Shown: positions 1 through 7,768 of the stretch, piece after piece | Layout of the letters: the number at the start of each line of letters is the position of its first letter | Position numbering within the stretch: the first letter of the stretch is position 1 | Assembly (NCBI RefSeq): GCF_018688095.1 | Contig: NZ_CP061311.1 | Span: 1,830,120-1,894,119 of the forward strand | DNA length: 64,000 nucleotides | Direction of reading: 5' to 3' | Origin: Polynucleobacter sp. AP-Titi-500A-B4 | Lineage (GTDB): Bacteria; Pseudomonadota; Gammaproteobacteria; Burkholderiales; Burkholderiaceae | Program-made: the position numbers and the translations under genes | The notes under the pieces: generated by a model | What the model was told of the DNA's origin: nothing | The model's input: the letters and a program-made list of their open reading frames with translations, nothing else | Database searches by the model: none

Positions 1-1
1 A

Positions 2-250
2 GGGGTGGCACCAAAATCCTTGAAGAGCTCCGATATTTACTATGGGGCACTTCCTTGGGTTGGTTTACAACTGATTTTGGTTGCGATCATCATCTTTATT
101 CCAGAAACCGTAACGTACTTTGTTGATAAACCCGCTGTTGCGATAGATGCCAACGGACCATCAATTGATCCATTGGCTGGCGTCGAACAAAATGAAATCA
201 CAGTAGACTCTAGCTCCGAGATCGAACGTCAATTGCGCGAGAATAAATAA
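2..250 (+). CDS. TRAP transporter large membrane subunit (DctM-like), C-terminal fragment
   Basis: The frame is open to the left edge, so only about the last 82 codons are visible and the start lies outside. The visible part has a short amphipathic stretch ending in DIYYGALPW, then one long hydrophobic helix (LQLILVAIIIFIPE) and a hydrophilic acidic tail of about 45 residues. This is how DctM-type large permeases of tripartite ATP-independent periplasmic transporters usually end; these proteins drive Na+-coupled uptake of organic acids in the inner membrane. The acidic tail looks long for the family. The next gene, a gamma-glutamyltransferase-like enzyme, starts 37 bases downstream on the same strand, so the two may be co-transcribed and the transporter may feed that enzyme. 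Substrate cannot be read from this piece. Confidence 0.7.
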   Translation, partial: GVAPKSLKSSDIYYGALPWVGLQLILVAIIIFIPETVTYFVDKPAVAIDANGPSIDPLAGVEQNEITVDSSSEIERQLRENK

Positions 251-287
251 GCAATTGATCGGGGAATAAAAACAAAGGGGTTTAGTA

Positions 288-1886
288 ATGCAAGCAAAAT
301 GGGGTATTCGAGGGATGGCGGTAGCGCCGCACTCCCTCGCTTCTGAATCAGCTTTAGCAGTTCTTCGTGAAGGTGGTAATGCATTAGAAGCAATGGTGGC
401 AGCAGCAGCGACCATTGCCGTCGTTTACCCCCACATGAACTCGATTGGTGGCGACTCATTCTGGGTGATTCATTCACCCGGTAAAGCCATGGGAGGCATT
501 GATGCTTGCGGTGCGGCCGCTGGCTTAGCTACAAAACAGTGGTATGCAGAACGTGGCATCACTAAAGCCATTCCATTTCGTGGACCTGTTGCAGCCAATA
601 CCGTTGCTGGAACTATTTCAGGTTGGGGAGCGGCACATCAACTCTCCAAACGCGGTCTTGGTGGCAAGATTCCTTTGTCTCGTCTCTTGGTAGATGCGAT
701 TCATTACGCCGAAGAAGGCGTACCAGTCACTTACAGTCAATCAAGCCTCACTGCTAAAAAGTGTGAAGAACTTAGTCCGATTCCAGGATTTGCCAAAACA
801 TTTTTAGTTAATGGCAAAGCGCCTGCGGTAGGTAGCATCTTTAAGCAAGCACGCCTAGCCAAAACCTTGCGCCAAATCGCCACTAAAGGTACGGATGATT
901 TTTATCGCGGCGATCTTGCAGATTTATTGGCAAAGGAGTTGACTGATATCGGCAGTCCCTTGCGTTTAAGCGATCTGCATCGCCATCAGGCAAAACTGAT
1001 TGATCCTCTTGAACTCAAGCACAGCTTGGGCAATGTCTACAACATGGTGCCACCGACTCAAGGTGTGGTGTCGCTCATGATCATTGGTATTCTGGATCAA
1101 CTGAATCTCAAACGCTTCAAGGTTGATAGCACCGAATACGTTCATCACTGCGTAGAAGCCACTAAGCAGGCATTTAAGATTCGTGATCAGTTTGTTACCG
1201 ATCCGGCTTATATGACAAAAAATGCGCAATCTTTTTTGTCACCTACGTTTCTGAAAAAGTTGGCTAAAAATATTGATCCCAACAAAGCTTTGCCTTGGGG
1301 CCAAGGCAAAGGTCCAGCAGACACGATCTGGATGGGCGTAATTGATGGCGATGGCAACTGCGTCTCTTTTATACAAAGTATTTATCACGAGTTTGGCGCC
1401 GGCATTGTGCTGCCGAAGTCTGGCGTGAATTGGCAGAACCGTGGCTGCAGCTTCTCCTTAGATCCGAAGACGCTGAATCATCTCGAGCCCTATCGCAAAC
1501 CTTTCCACACCCTGAATCCTGCGATGGCTTTATTTAAAGATGGTCGCTCAATGGTGTATGGAACGATGGGTGGCGATGGTCAACCGCAAACTCAATGCGC
1601 AGTATTTACTCGTACAGCGACTTATGGATTAGATCCGCAAGATGCCATTAGTCGTCCACGTTGGTTACTTGGACGTACTTGGGGTCAAACTAGTGATAGC
1701 TTGAAACTCGAGTCGCGCTTTAGTCCATGGGTTGCAAAAGAATTGCACGCGATGGGTCACGAAATTGAAATGCTAGATGCCTTTGATGAAACCGTAGGTC
1801 ACGCTGGTTGCATTATTCGCGAACCATCAGGCACGCTGCGTGGCGGCTGGGATCCTCGCAGTGATGGGGCAGTTAGCGCGTTTTAG
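288..1886 (+). CDS. gamma-glutamyltransferase family N-terminal nucleophile hydrolase
   Basis: A 532-residue member of the gamma-glutamyltranspeptidase family, which self-cleaves into two subunits and uses the new N-terminal Thr as nucleophile. The opening (GGNALEAMVAAAATIAVVYPHMNSIGGD) is the classical large-subunit signature. The likely cleavage site is before Thr346 in ADTIWMGVIDGDGN, aligned with TTHYSVVDKDGN of true GGTs. A good ribosome-binding site (AAAGGGG, 274-280) lies 7 bases before the ATG. There is no signal peptide, so the enzyme should be cytoplasmic, unlike periplasmic GGT. Divergence around the nucleophile suggests an amidohydrolase or acylase of the family rather than glutathione breakdown; the upstream TRAP transporter may import the substrate. 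Its 3' end overlaps the convergent TRIC gene by 14 bases. Confidence 0.8.
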   Translation: MQAKWGIRGMAVAPHSLASESALAVLREGGNALEAMVAAAATIAVVYPHMNSIGGDSFWVIHSPGKAMGGIDACGAAAGLATKQWYAERGITKAIPFRGPVAANTVAGTISGWGAAHQLSKRGLGGKIPLSRLLVDAIHYAEEGVPVTYSQSSLTAKKCEELSPIPGFAKTFLVNGKAPAVGSIFKQARLAKTLRQIATKGTDDFYRGDLADLLAKELTDIGSPLRLSDLHRHQAKLIDPLELKHSLGNVYNMVPPTQGVVSLMIIGILDQLNLKRFKVDSTEYVHHCVEATKQAFKIRDQFVTDPAYMTKNAQSFLSPTFLKKLAKNIDPNKALPWGQGKGPADTIWMGVIDGDGNCVSFIQSIYHEFGAGIVLPKSGVNWQNRGCSFSLDPKTLNHLEPYRKPFHTLNPAMALFKDGRSMVYGTMGGDGQPQTQCAVFTRTATYGLDPQDAISRPRWLLGRTWGQTSDSLKLESRFSPWVAKELHAMGHEIEMLDAFDETVGHAGCIIREPSGTLRGGWDPRSDGAVSAF

Positions 1887-2502
1887 TAATAAACATTTTG
1901 GGGACGCGCAGATCCCAGTAAATGGCGGCTGCGCGTAAACCAAAGATTCCCAACATACAAATGATTGAGCCTTCAAGAGCATATTGAGGCAGATAGTTCA
2001 ACACAAGTACATAAGCACAACATCCCAAAGTCACCGGGATCGCATACAGCTCATGAGACATGATGAGGGTTTTTCTACCTGCCAAAATATCTCGGATTAA
2101 ACCGCCGCCAATCGCGGTAATCACGCCCAAAATGACTGGACCAACAGGTAGCCCATAATCCATACTCCACGCCTTATCTGCCCCCTGAATAGCAAACAAC
2201 GCAGCACCAAAGCCATCGATATAGAGCATCCAACGATAAATTTGTGGTTGAGTAAAAAATGATTCGGCGACGAATGTCAGGACGCTAGCTCCTAAGGCAA
2301 GCCAAACATAAATTTGGTTCTCTGACCAAAATACCGGCGCCTCCAAAATGATGTCGCGAATGGTTCCACCGCCAATTGCTGTGATGAGGCCGAGTACCAA
2401 TACGCCAAAAAGATCAACCCCTCGATCGGCAATTGCGAGTACACCAGTAACCGCAAACGCCATCGTTGCGATTACCCCAATCCAAAACTGAATTTGCTCC
2501 AT
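1873..2502 (-). CDS. TRIC/UPF0126 family inner-membrane channel protein
   Basis: A 209-residue, highly hydrophobic protein with about seven predicted membrane helices. It is built from an internal duplication: GGGTIRDI at residues 44-51 and GGGLIRDI at 132-139 mark the two halves, each a three-helix repeat typical of UPF0126 (YicG-like), now classed as bacterial trimeric intracellular cation (TRIC) channels. Family members form K+-conducting trimers; the role here is inferred only from family. It is encoded convergently to the gamma-glutamyltransferase-like gene with a 14-base overlap, and divergently to maiA, so it appears to be a single-gene transcription unit. Confidence 0.8.
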   Translation of the reverse strand: MEQIQFWIGVIATMAFAVTGVLAIADRGVDLFGVLVLGLITAIGGGTIRDIILEAPVFWSENQIYVWLALGASVLTFVAESFFTQPQIYRWMLYIDGFGAALFAIQGADKAWSMDYGLPVGPVILGVITAIGGGLIRDILAGRKTLIMSHELYAIPVTLGCCAYVLVLNYLPQYALEGSIICMLGIFGLRAAAIYWDLRVPKMFITKTR

Positions 2503-2592
2503 ACGAGACAGTCTAAATCACTTTGAATTCTGTCAAACCAAAATCTTCCGCATGAATATACTGTGGTCTATGAACTCCTCGAAAGTGCTCAT

Positions 2593-3273
2593 ATGAAATC
2601 CAAGCTCTATAGCTACTGGCGAAGCTCCGCCGCATTTCGCGTCCGCATTGCCCTGAACCTGAAGGGCATGGACTATGACGTGATTCCCGTGCATTTAAAT
2701 AAAAATGGTGGTGATCAACTTTCAGAGGCATACGCCAATAAGAACCCTAATCGCTTAGTACCTTTATTTGATGATGGTAAAAATAGTCTTCACCAATCTC
2801 TAGCAATCATTGAGTACCTAGAGGAGATCAAACTCGAGCCTGCCTTGCTTCCGCAATCTCCGATTGATCGTGCGTGGGTTCGTGCTCTTGCGCTTGATAT
2901 CACCAGCGATATTCACCCTATTGATAACTTGCGAGTCTTGCGTTACTTGGTAAAGCAGTTGGGGATCAACTTAGAAGCAAAAGATACTTGGTATCAGCAC
3001 TGGATTACGGTTGGCTTAACTAGCCTAGAAAAACGCTTAAGTAGTGATCAGCGGGTTGGGCACTTTGTCTATGGAGACCAGCCAGGCCTTGTGGATATTT
3101 GCTTGGTGCCACAACTCTTTAATGCCCTAAGCGCGCAGATGGATGTGAGTCCTTATCCCACACTCATGAACATTTTTCATGAATGCATGAAGCTACCTGC
3201 CTTTATCAACGCCTCTTGGGAAAAACAAATCGATGCCGAAGGATTAAATCCTACTGTTCCACCACAAAAATAA
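2593..3273 (+). CDS. maiA: maleylacetoacetate isomerase (zeta-class glutathione transferase)
   Basis: Catalyses glutathione-dependent cis-trans isomerisation of maleylacetoacetate to fumarylacetoacetate in tyrosine/homogentisate breakdown. The 226-residue product opens with LYSYWRSSAAFRVRIAL (residues 5-21): thioredoxin-fold N-domain with the SSxx active-site loop in the bacterial SSAA form, then an all-alpha C-domain with IHPIDNLRVL. The frame is open 10 codons further upstream, but the ATG at 2593 gives the family N-terminus and has GAAAG at a reasonable distance. No other homogentisate-pathway gene lies nearby, so a role as a general zeta GST is also possible. It overlaps the convergent carrier gene by 30 bases. 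Confidence 0.85.
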   Translation: MKSKLYSYWRSSAAFRVRIALNLKGMDYDVIPVHLNKNGGDQLSEAYANKNPNRLVPLFDDGKNSLHQSLAIIEYLEEIKLEPALLPQSPIDRAWVRALALDITSDIHPIDNLRVLRYLVKQLGINLEAKDTWYQHWITVGLTSLEKRLSSDQRVGHFVYGDQPGLVDICLVPQLFNALSAQMDVSPYPTLMNIFHECMKLPAFINASWEKQIDAEGLNPTVPPQK

Positions 3274-4173
3274 AGACAGGGTCAGCAAGGAGCCTACTGT
3301 AGTGATGAGTACCACCCGTGATATCACACTGCCATCTGCCTTGTAATACTGTGCCAGCATAAATGGGCCAGTGCCTGTTGGTAACGCACTCAAAATTACA
3401 ATCGCATTTAACCAAAGGATTGGCAGCTCCAAGATAGGGCCAGCAATGACCCAAGCAATGAGAGGCTGCATAAGCAACTTTGCCGCACTAATGCCCCAAG
3501 TCTGTGTAGGTGTGGCATGACTTTTTTGCAACAAAAACAGGCCAATTGAAACCAAGGCGCAGGGCGTAGATGCAGCAGCTAAAAATGCGATCACCTGAGC
3601 AATAGGATCATAAATACTGAGGTCCGTAGATGCCCAAACCAAACCAGCAACTGGAGCAATCAACAGTGGATTAGTGCAAAGCGACTTCACGACACTTAAA
3701 ACAATTTCATGATGTTTTTTGTTAGATAGGATGCCAACCTCGATAAACACTGTCGCCAATGCAAACATTACAAACACAATAAAGGTAGAAATGATTGCTG
3801 GGGCTAGTCCGTCTTGACCTAAGGCAAGGGCACATAGAGGGATGCCCATATAGCCAGTGTTTGAGTACGATGCGCTCAAGCCATTAAAACTTGCTGCCGC
3901 TAAATCTTTACTCTTCCAATAAGTCGCCACGAGTACCAACACAAAGACAATCAAGCAACTTAAGAAAAAAGCAGTGATAAATCCCGGCTGCCAGAGGGTT
4001 TGCCAACCGCTACTGGCTGCAAAGCTAAAGAGCTGAGCAGGCAAAGCCAACCACACCACAAATCGATTGAGCTCTATCGATGCGTTTTCGCCTAATTTAC
4101 CAGCGCGCCCACAAACATAGCCAATGAGGATAAGTGCAAATACGGGTAGGACTACATTAAATACGTAGAGCAC
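3244..4173 (-). CDS. AEC family (auxin efflux carrier-like) transporter
   Basis: A 309-residue polytopic membrane protein with about ten hydrophobic helices arranged as two five-helix halves. The N-terminus (FNVVLPVFALILIGYVCGRAG) and the second-half motif with SALPTGTGPFMLAQYY match the auxin efflux carrier/permease family, whose bacterial members export or import small carboxylates such as malate or malonate. Substrate is not predictable. The C-terminus overlaps the convergent maiA gene by 30 bases. Upstream, 15 bases separate it from the gamma carbonic anhydrase gene on the same strand, so both may share a transcript. Confidence 0.8.
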   Translation of the reverse strand: MLYVFNVVLPVFALILIGYVCGRAGKLGENASIELNRFVVWLALPAQLFSFAASSGWQTLWQPGFITAFFLSCLIVFVLVLVATYWKSKDLAAASFNGLSASYSNTGYMGIPLCALALGQDGLAPAIISTFIVFVMFALATVFIEVGILSNKKHHEIVLSVVKSLCTNPLLIAPVAGLVWASTDLSIYDPIAQVIAFLAAASTPCALVSIGLFLLQKSHATPTQTWGISAAKLLMQPLIAWVIAGPILELPILWLNAIVILSALPTGTGPFMLAQYYKADGSVISRVVLITTVGSLLTLSLFLWWNSRI

Positions 4174-4188
4174 AGGTTCAATATGTGA

Positions 4189-4713
4189 TTAAGAAATTTT
4201 CTTCAGCGTCTTGATATAACGCTGTGCATTTTTGACATAGCGCCCAGCAATTTCGCCGATGCCTGCAATTTGCTCTGGACTTAATTCTTTTACTGCTTTA
4301 GCGGGGGAACCAATAATCATGGAGCCATCTGGAAATTCTTTACCTTCAGTAATCAAGGCGCCAGCACCTACTAAACAATGCTTGCCAATCTTGGCGCCAT
4401 TTAAAATTACTGCGCCAATTCCGATTAAGCTGCCATCACCAATACTGCAACCATGCAGCATCACTTGATGACCTACAGTCACATTCCTGCCGATTAAGAG
4501 TGGATAACCAGGATCCGTGTGCAGTACAGATGCATCCTGAACATTACTACCTTCGCCAATCTGAATGAGATCGTTGTCGCCACGGATAACGACTTTAGGC
4601 CAAACATTAGCGCTTCGATGAAGCTCAACCTTGCCGATCACTTCTGCGCTCTCAGCGACCCAAGCACCCTCAGCTAATTGAGGGGCATTTCCGTCTAGTT
4701 CATATATAGCCAT
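4189..4713 (-). CDS. gamma carbonic anhydrase-like protein (left-handed beta-helix, YrdA type)
   Basis: A 174-residue protein made of hexapeptide repeats (V-I-G-x-x-x pattern from about residue 20 to 130) that fold into a left-handed beta-helix, followed by a C-terminal alpha helix. Histidines that bind Zn in gamma-class carbonic anhydrases are present in LHTDPG (residues 65-70) and VGHQVMLHGC (about 80-89). Family members reversibly hydrate CO2 or serve as uncharacterised homologues of YrdA/CaiE. Length and ligand pattern are normal. It precedes the AEC carrier on the same strand; any link between the two is not known. Confidence 0.85.
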   Translation of the reverse strand: MAIYELDGNAPQLAEGAWVAESAEVIGKVELHRSANVWPKVVIRGDNDLIQIGEGSNVQDASVLHTDPGYPLLIGRNVTVGHQVMLHGCSIGDGSLIGIGAVILNGAKIGKHCLVGAGALITEGKEFPDGSMIIGSPAKAVKELSPEQIAGIGEIAGRYVKNAQRYIKTLKKIS

Positions 4714-4779
4714 GACTCATTATAGGTATGAATCAGGCCATACATGAAAGACTTGCTAGTACAAATTACTGCAAATGGA

Positions 4780-5982
4780 TTACCAGTTAGGCTCGCGATC
4801 TGGAGTAGAAGAAATACGGTGCACACTTAAGTCAGCACCTTCAAACTCCTCCTCCTGCGACATCCGGATTCCAAGAACTGCTTTAAGCGTTCCATAAACC
4901 AAAATGCCCCCGATCACAGCAATGCCAACACCTAATGCACTTCCGATCAACTGACCAGTAAATGTCACTCCGCCGATTCCACCGAATGCTTTGGTGCCAA
5001 AGATGCCGGCAGCTAGACCACCCCATAATCCACACAATCCATGCAAGGGCCATACACCAAGAACATCATCAATCTTCCAGCGGTTTTGGACTAAGGTGAA
5101 CATATACACAAATAAGCCACCGGCAACCAAACCAACAAATAAAGCGCCCATCGGATGCATTAGGTCTGAGCCGGCACATACTGCAACTAAACCGGCGAGA
5201 GGGCCGTTGTAGGTAAAGCCAGGATCATTGCGACCGACAATCCATGCAGCAAGCGTGCCACCGACCATCGCCATTAAGGAGTTCATGGCAACCAATCCAC
5301 TAATTTTGTCGATTGTTTGCGCGCTCATCACATTAAAACCAAACCAACCTACCGCCAAAATCCAAGCACCCAATGCCAAGAAAGGAATGCTTGACGGTGG
5401 ATGGGCGGAGATTTGACCTTCCTTGGTATAGCGACCACGGCGTGCGCCCAAAAGAATGACAGCCGGCAAAGCAATCCAACCGCCAACCGCGTGAACTACT
5501 ACAGAGCCAGCAAAGTCATGAAACTCTTCACCAGTTAACTCCTTGATCCATGCCTGAATACCGTAATGCTGATTCCAAGCAATACCCTCAAAGAAGGGAT
5601 AAACAAATCCTACTAATACGAAGGTCGCAATCAGTTGCGGATTAAATTTAGCGCGCTCCGCAATACCCCCAGAAATAATTGCTGGGATTGCCGCTGCAAA
5701 CGTGAGTAAGAAGAAAAACTTCACCAACTCGTAACCATTCTTCTCGGCTAGCAATTCAGCGCCTGAGAAAAAGTTAACACCGTAAGCAATGCTATAACCA
5801 ATAAAAAAGTAAGCAATTGTCGAGACAGCAAAGTCGACTAAAATTTTTACCAAGGCATTCACCTGGTTTTTCTTGCGAACTGTTCCAAGTTCCAAGAATG
5901 CAAAACCAGCATGCATGGCTAAAACCATAATTGCGCCCAGCAAAATAAATAAAGCGTCACTACCTGATTTCAAAATTTCCAC
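4780..5982 (-). CDS. amtB: ammonium transporter (Amt/Rh family)
   Basis: A 400-residue, 11-helix ammonium channel of the inner membrane. The pore twin-histidine pair is visible (H164 in DFAGSVVVHAVGG and H314 in WPLHGLCGLWGG), as is the conserved Asp of DFAG (D157). The frame is open 10 codons further, but the GTG at 5982 is preferred because AGAAGGGG sits 8 bases upstream and the protein then begins MEILKSGSDALFILLG, as in relatives. Length and motifs suggest an active channel. The usual partner gene glnK, for the PII protein that plugs the channel, is not adjacent. An NtrC-like palindrome lies 65-81 bases upstream of the start, suggesting nitrogen control. Confidence 0.9.
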   Translation of the reverse strand: MEILKSGSDALFILLGAIMVLAMHAGFAFLELGTVRKKNQVNALVKILVDFAVSTIAYFFIGYSIAYGVNFFSGAELLAEKNGYELVKFFFLLTFAAAIPAIISGGIAERAKFNPQLIATFVLVGFVYPFFEGIAWNQHYGIQAWIKELTGEEFHDFAGSVVVHAVGGWIALPAVILLGARRGRYTKEGQISAHPPSSIPFLALGAWILAVGWFGFNVMSAQTIDKISGLVAMNSLMAMVGGTLAAWIVGRNDPGFTYNGPLAGLVAVCAGSDLMHPMGALFVGLVAGGLFVYMFTLVQNRWKIDDVLGVWPLHGLCGLWGGLAAGIFGTKAFGGIGGVTFTGQLIGSALGVGIAVIGGILVYGTLKAVLGIRMSQEEEFEGADLSVHRISSTPDREPNW

Positions 5983-6046
5983 GTGTTTTTCCCCTTCTAT
6001 TTTTTGCATCATTATGGGGAATCCAAAAACCTAAATAGGTGCAAAT

Positions 6047-6063
6047 TGCACTTATTTAGTGCA
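6047..6063 (-). promoter_or_regulatory. NtrC-like palindrome upstream of amtB
   Basis: A perfect inverted repeat TGCACT-N5-AGTGCA. This matches the spacing and core of the known NtrC enhancer (TGCACY-N5-RGTGCA). It sits between the divergent amtB and the Rap1a-like gene, 65-81 bases upstream of the amtB start. A third TGCAC half-site follows immediately (TTTGCACC on the minus strand, 6037-6044). I could not find a convincing sigma54 -24/-12 element (GG-N10-GC) between it and amtB, so control could be by another member of the family or with a diverged promoter. Confidence 0.45.
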
Positions 6064-6119
6064 TTAATTCGATATATTTATGGTTTATGATGGTTTCACA
6101 TACACCTAAGGGAGAACCC

Positions 6120-6488
6120 ATGAAGAAAGTCCTCGTTTTTTTAGCTGCTTTTGCAGCATTTTCTGGCCTAGTACAGGCTCAACCCGCTAGCAATGTGAAG
6201 GTTCTCAGCACCCAAGAACTGGTCAATGTTTGCAAATTACCTGCAAGTCCAGAATCTCGTAGTTTCTGCGTTGGCTACTCCACAGCAATTTATGACACCT
6301 ACCTTGCAACACGTCATCCACAACGTGCAAAACCTTTTATTTGCGTTAAGCAACCCGCTCCATCACGCGATGAAGTGATTGCTGATTTCGTGAAATTCGG
6401 ACAAGAAAATCAACAAACTGCTGATAAACCAGCGGCTGGTGTGTTTTTAGGTTTCTTGGCGGCACGTTTTCCTTGCGCCAGAAAATAA
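6120..6488 (+). CDS. secreted Rap1a/Tai-like small protein
   Basis: A 122-residue protein with a cleavable signal peptide (MKKVLVFLAAFAAFSGLVQAQ). The mature part has four cysteines in the contexts VNVCKL, SFCVGY, FICVKQ and FPCARK, enough for two disulfides, with a VCxL...FCxGY pattern as in the Rap1a/Tai domain known from type VI amidase immunity proteins. Most chromosomal homologues of this domain have no known function. The frame extends upstream, but the ATG at 6120 has GGGAGA just before it and gives the signal peptide. No effector, peptidase or secretion gene is nearby. A glycine-zipper lipoprotein gene follows 47 bases downstream. Confidence 0.55.
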   Translation: MKKVLVFLAAFAAFSGLVQAQPASNVKVLSTQELVNVCKLPASPESRSFCVGYSTAIYDTYLATRHPQRAKPFICVKQPAPSRDEVIADFVKFGQENQQTADKPAAGVFLGFLAARFPCARK

Positions 6489-6535
6489 TCTGAACACTAA
6501 TGTCAATTCAAAATTAATTTAAAGGATCTGTTGAT

Positions 6536-6823
6536 ATGAAAAAAATTATCGCGATTACTGTAGCAACTCTCGCAATTGCTGGTTGCTCTAATATGAGCAA
6601 CACTGAGCAACGTACATTATCTGGCGCAGGTATTGGTGCTGCAGCTGGCGCAGTTGGCACTGCCATTTTCCACGGCAACCCAATCTGGGGCGCAGTAGGT
6701 GGTGCAGCTGTAGGCGCAGCATCTGGCTACGTCTATGACGCATACAAAAAAGAGCAAGCCTCTGAGTACAACTCTGGATACAACGCTGGCAAAAATAATC
6801 AGCCCGCCAAAGCACCAAACTAA
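6536..6823 (+). CDS. glycine-zipper lipoprotein
   Basis: A 95-residue lipoprotein. The signal peptide ends in a lipobox (LAIAGC, Cys17). The core is glycine/alanine-rich with repeated GxxxG spacing (GAGIGAAAGAVG, then GAVGGAAVGAASG), the glycine-zipper motif of small outer-membrane-associated proteins such as SlyB/YMGG types, followed by a short polar tail with YNSGYNAGK. AAAGGATCTG precedes the ATG. It is probably lipidated by Lgt and then Lnt, which is also encoded in this window. A strong intrinsic terminator follows, so it ends the transcription unit that begins with the Rap1a-like gene or stands alone. Confidence 0.75.
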   Translation: MKKIIAITVATLAIAGCSNMSNTEQRTLSGAGIGAAAGAVGTAIFHGNPIWGAVGGAAVGAASGYVYDAYKKEQASEYNSGYNAGKNNQPAKAPN

Positions 6824-6856
6824 TTCAGAGCCTTACAGTTTTACCGTTTCAAATAG

Positions 6857-6889
6857 CCCAGCTTGTATTAAGTTACAAGCTGGGTTTTT
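6857..6889 (+). terminator. intrinsic terminator after the glycine-zipper gene
   Basis: Perfect 11-bp stem (CCCAGCTTGTA, 6857-6867, with TACAAGCTGGG, 6874-6884), 6-base loop, then TTTTTA on the plus strand. The stop codon of the convergent OsmC gene (6868-6870) lies in the loop, so the two strands share these bases. Confidence 0.85.
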
Positions 6890-7257
6890 ATTTGGATCTC
6901 ACCAGCCAACGCCTTATGAATTGGGCACTTATTAGCGATCTCGATTAAGCGCTCTTTTTCTTCTGCGCTCAGGCTACCTTGCAACTGAATCTCGCGCGTA
7001 AATGTTTCAACATCATTCACTCGCTCAATATCAACGGTCACTACTGCGTTCTCTAGATTCATCGACTTACGACTAGCATACATTTTGAGGGTCATACTCG
7101 TGCAGGCTGCCAATGCAGCGCCAAGGTACTCATGTGGAGTTGGTCCAGTGCCATTGCCGCCGTTTGTACTGTAAGCATCAGATAAAAAATGCAAATCGCC
7201 TGTGCTAAGTTTTTGCTGCAATGGGCCTTCACCAAACTGCGATACCACTTTTCTCAT
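6868..7257 (-). CDS. OsmC family peroxiredoxin-like protein
   Basis: A 129-residue OsmC/Ohr superfamily protein. The two conserved redox cysteines are present: C52 in LAACTSMTL and C111 in NKCPIHKAL. These proteins reduce organic or fatty-acid hydroperoxides as cytoplasmic homodimers with the active sites at the interface. Two adjacent ATG codons could start it; GGAGA lies 2 bases before the first and 5 before the second, so the second (7257) is preferred. It resembles the YhfA-like subgroup more than Ohr. A second, more distant OsmC gene lies at 38799. The gene ends inside the loop of the convergent terminator. Confidence 0.8.
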   Translation of the reverse strand: MRKVVSQFGEGPLQQKLSTGDLHFLSDAYSTNGGNGTGPTPHEYLGAALAACTSMTLKMYASRKSMNLENAVVTVDIERVNDVETFTREIQLQGSLSAEEKERLIEIANKCPIHKALAGEIQIKTQLVT

Positions 7258-7299
7258 CATTTCTCCAAATTGATTGAATATTGATCTTTAAAAAATTAT

Positions 7300-7713
7300 T
7301 TAATTTTGATGCGGCTTGCTAATTTTTTCTACAGTTGGTAAACCAGCTTTCTTCCAGGAGCTGAATCCACCCTCCAAGTGACACACATTAGGTACTCCCA
7401 TTCTTTGCAAGGTCTCAGTTGCTAAGGCAGAACGCCAGGCAGATGCACAATATAGAACCAAACGTTTGCCTTCGCCAAATATCGGTTTGTAATAAGGGCT
7501 ATCGGGATCCACCCAAAATTCCAGCATCCCCCGAGGAGCATGCAAGGCATTAGGAATCATGCCTTCTCGCTCGAGCTCCCTTACATCACGAATATCGACA
7601 AACACGGTATTGGCGTCCGACATAAAGTCTTGTGCCTGCTCCAGCGAAACAGTTTTTATTTGTGCCATAGCCCCTTCAATAAGGGCTTGATATCCAATCT
7701 TTAATTTCACCAA
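7300..7713 (-). CDS. rhodanese-domain sulfurtransferase
   Basis: A 137-residue single-domain rhodanese. The active-site loop is CASAWRS with nucleophile C89 and the arginine at position 94, as in enzymes that carry a persulfide. FVDIRDVREL (38-47) is the usual CH2A-like motif. GGAG precedes the GTG start at 7713 by 6 bases; an ATG at codon 16 is a weaker alternative. Single-domain rhodaneses move sulfane sulfur in the cytoplasm, but the acceptor cannot be inferred. It lies 42 bases upstream of the OsmC gene on the same strand, so the pair may form a small sulfur/redox operon. Confidence 0.85.
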   Translation of the reverse strand: MVKLKIGYQALIEGAMAQIKTVSLEQAQDFMSDANTVFVDIRDVRELEREGMIPNALHAPRGMLEFWVDPDSPYYKPIFGEGKRLVLYCASAWRSALATETLQRMGVPNVCHLEGGFSSWKKAGLPTVEKISKPHQN

Positions 7714-7768
7714 AATCTCCTAAAGTACCAATCTGCTTTATTCCCCGGTCACCTGCTACCATTCTCCT

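Noticed and set aside
5983..6119. sigma54 -24/-12 promoter for amtB
   Set aside because: No GG followed 10 bases later by GC at a suitable place between the NtrC-like palindrome and the start.
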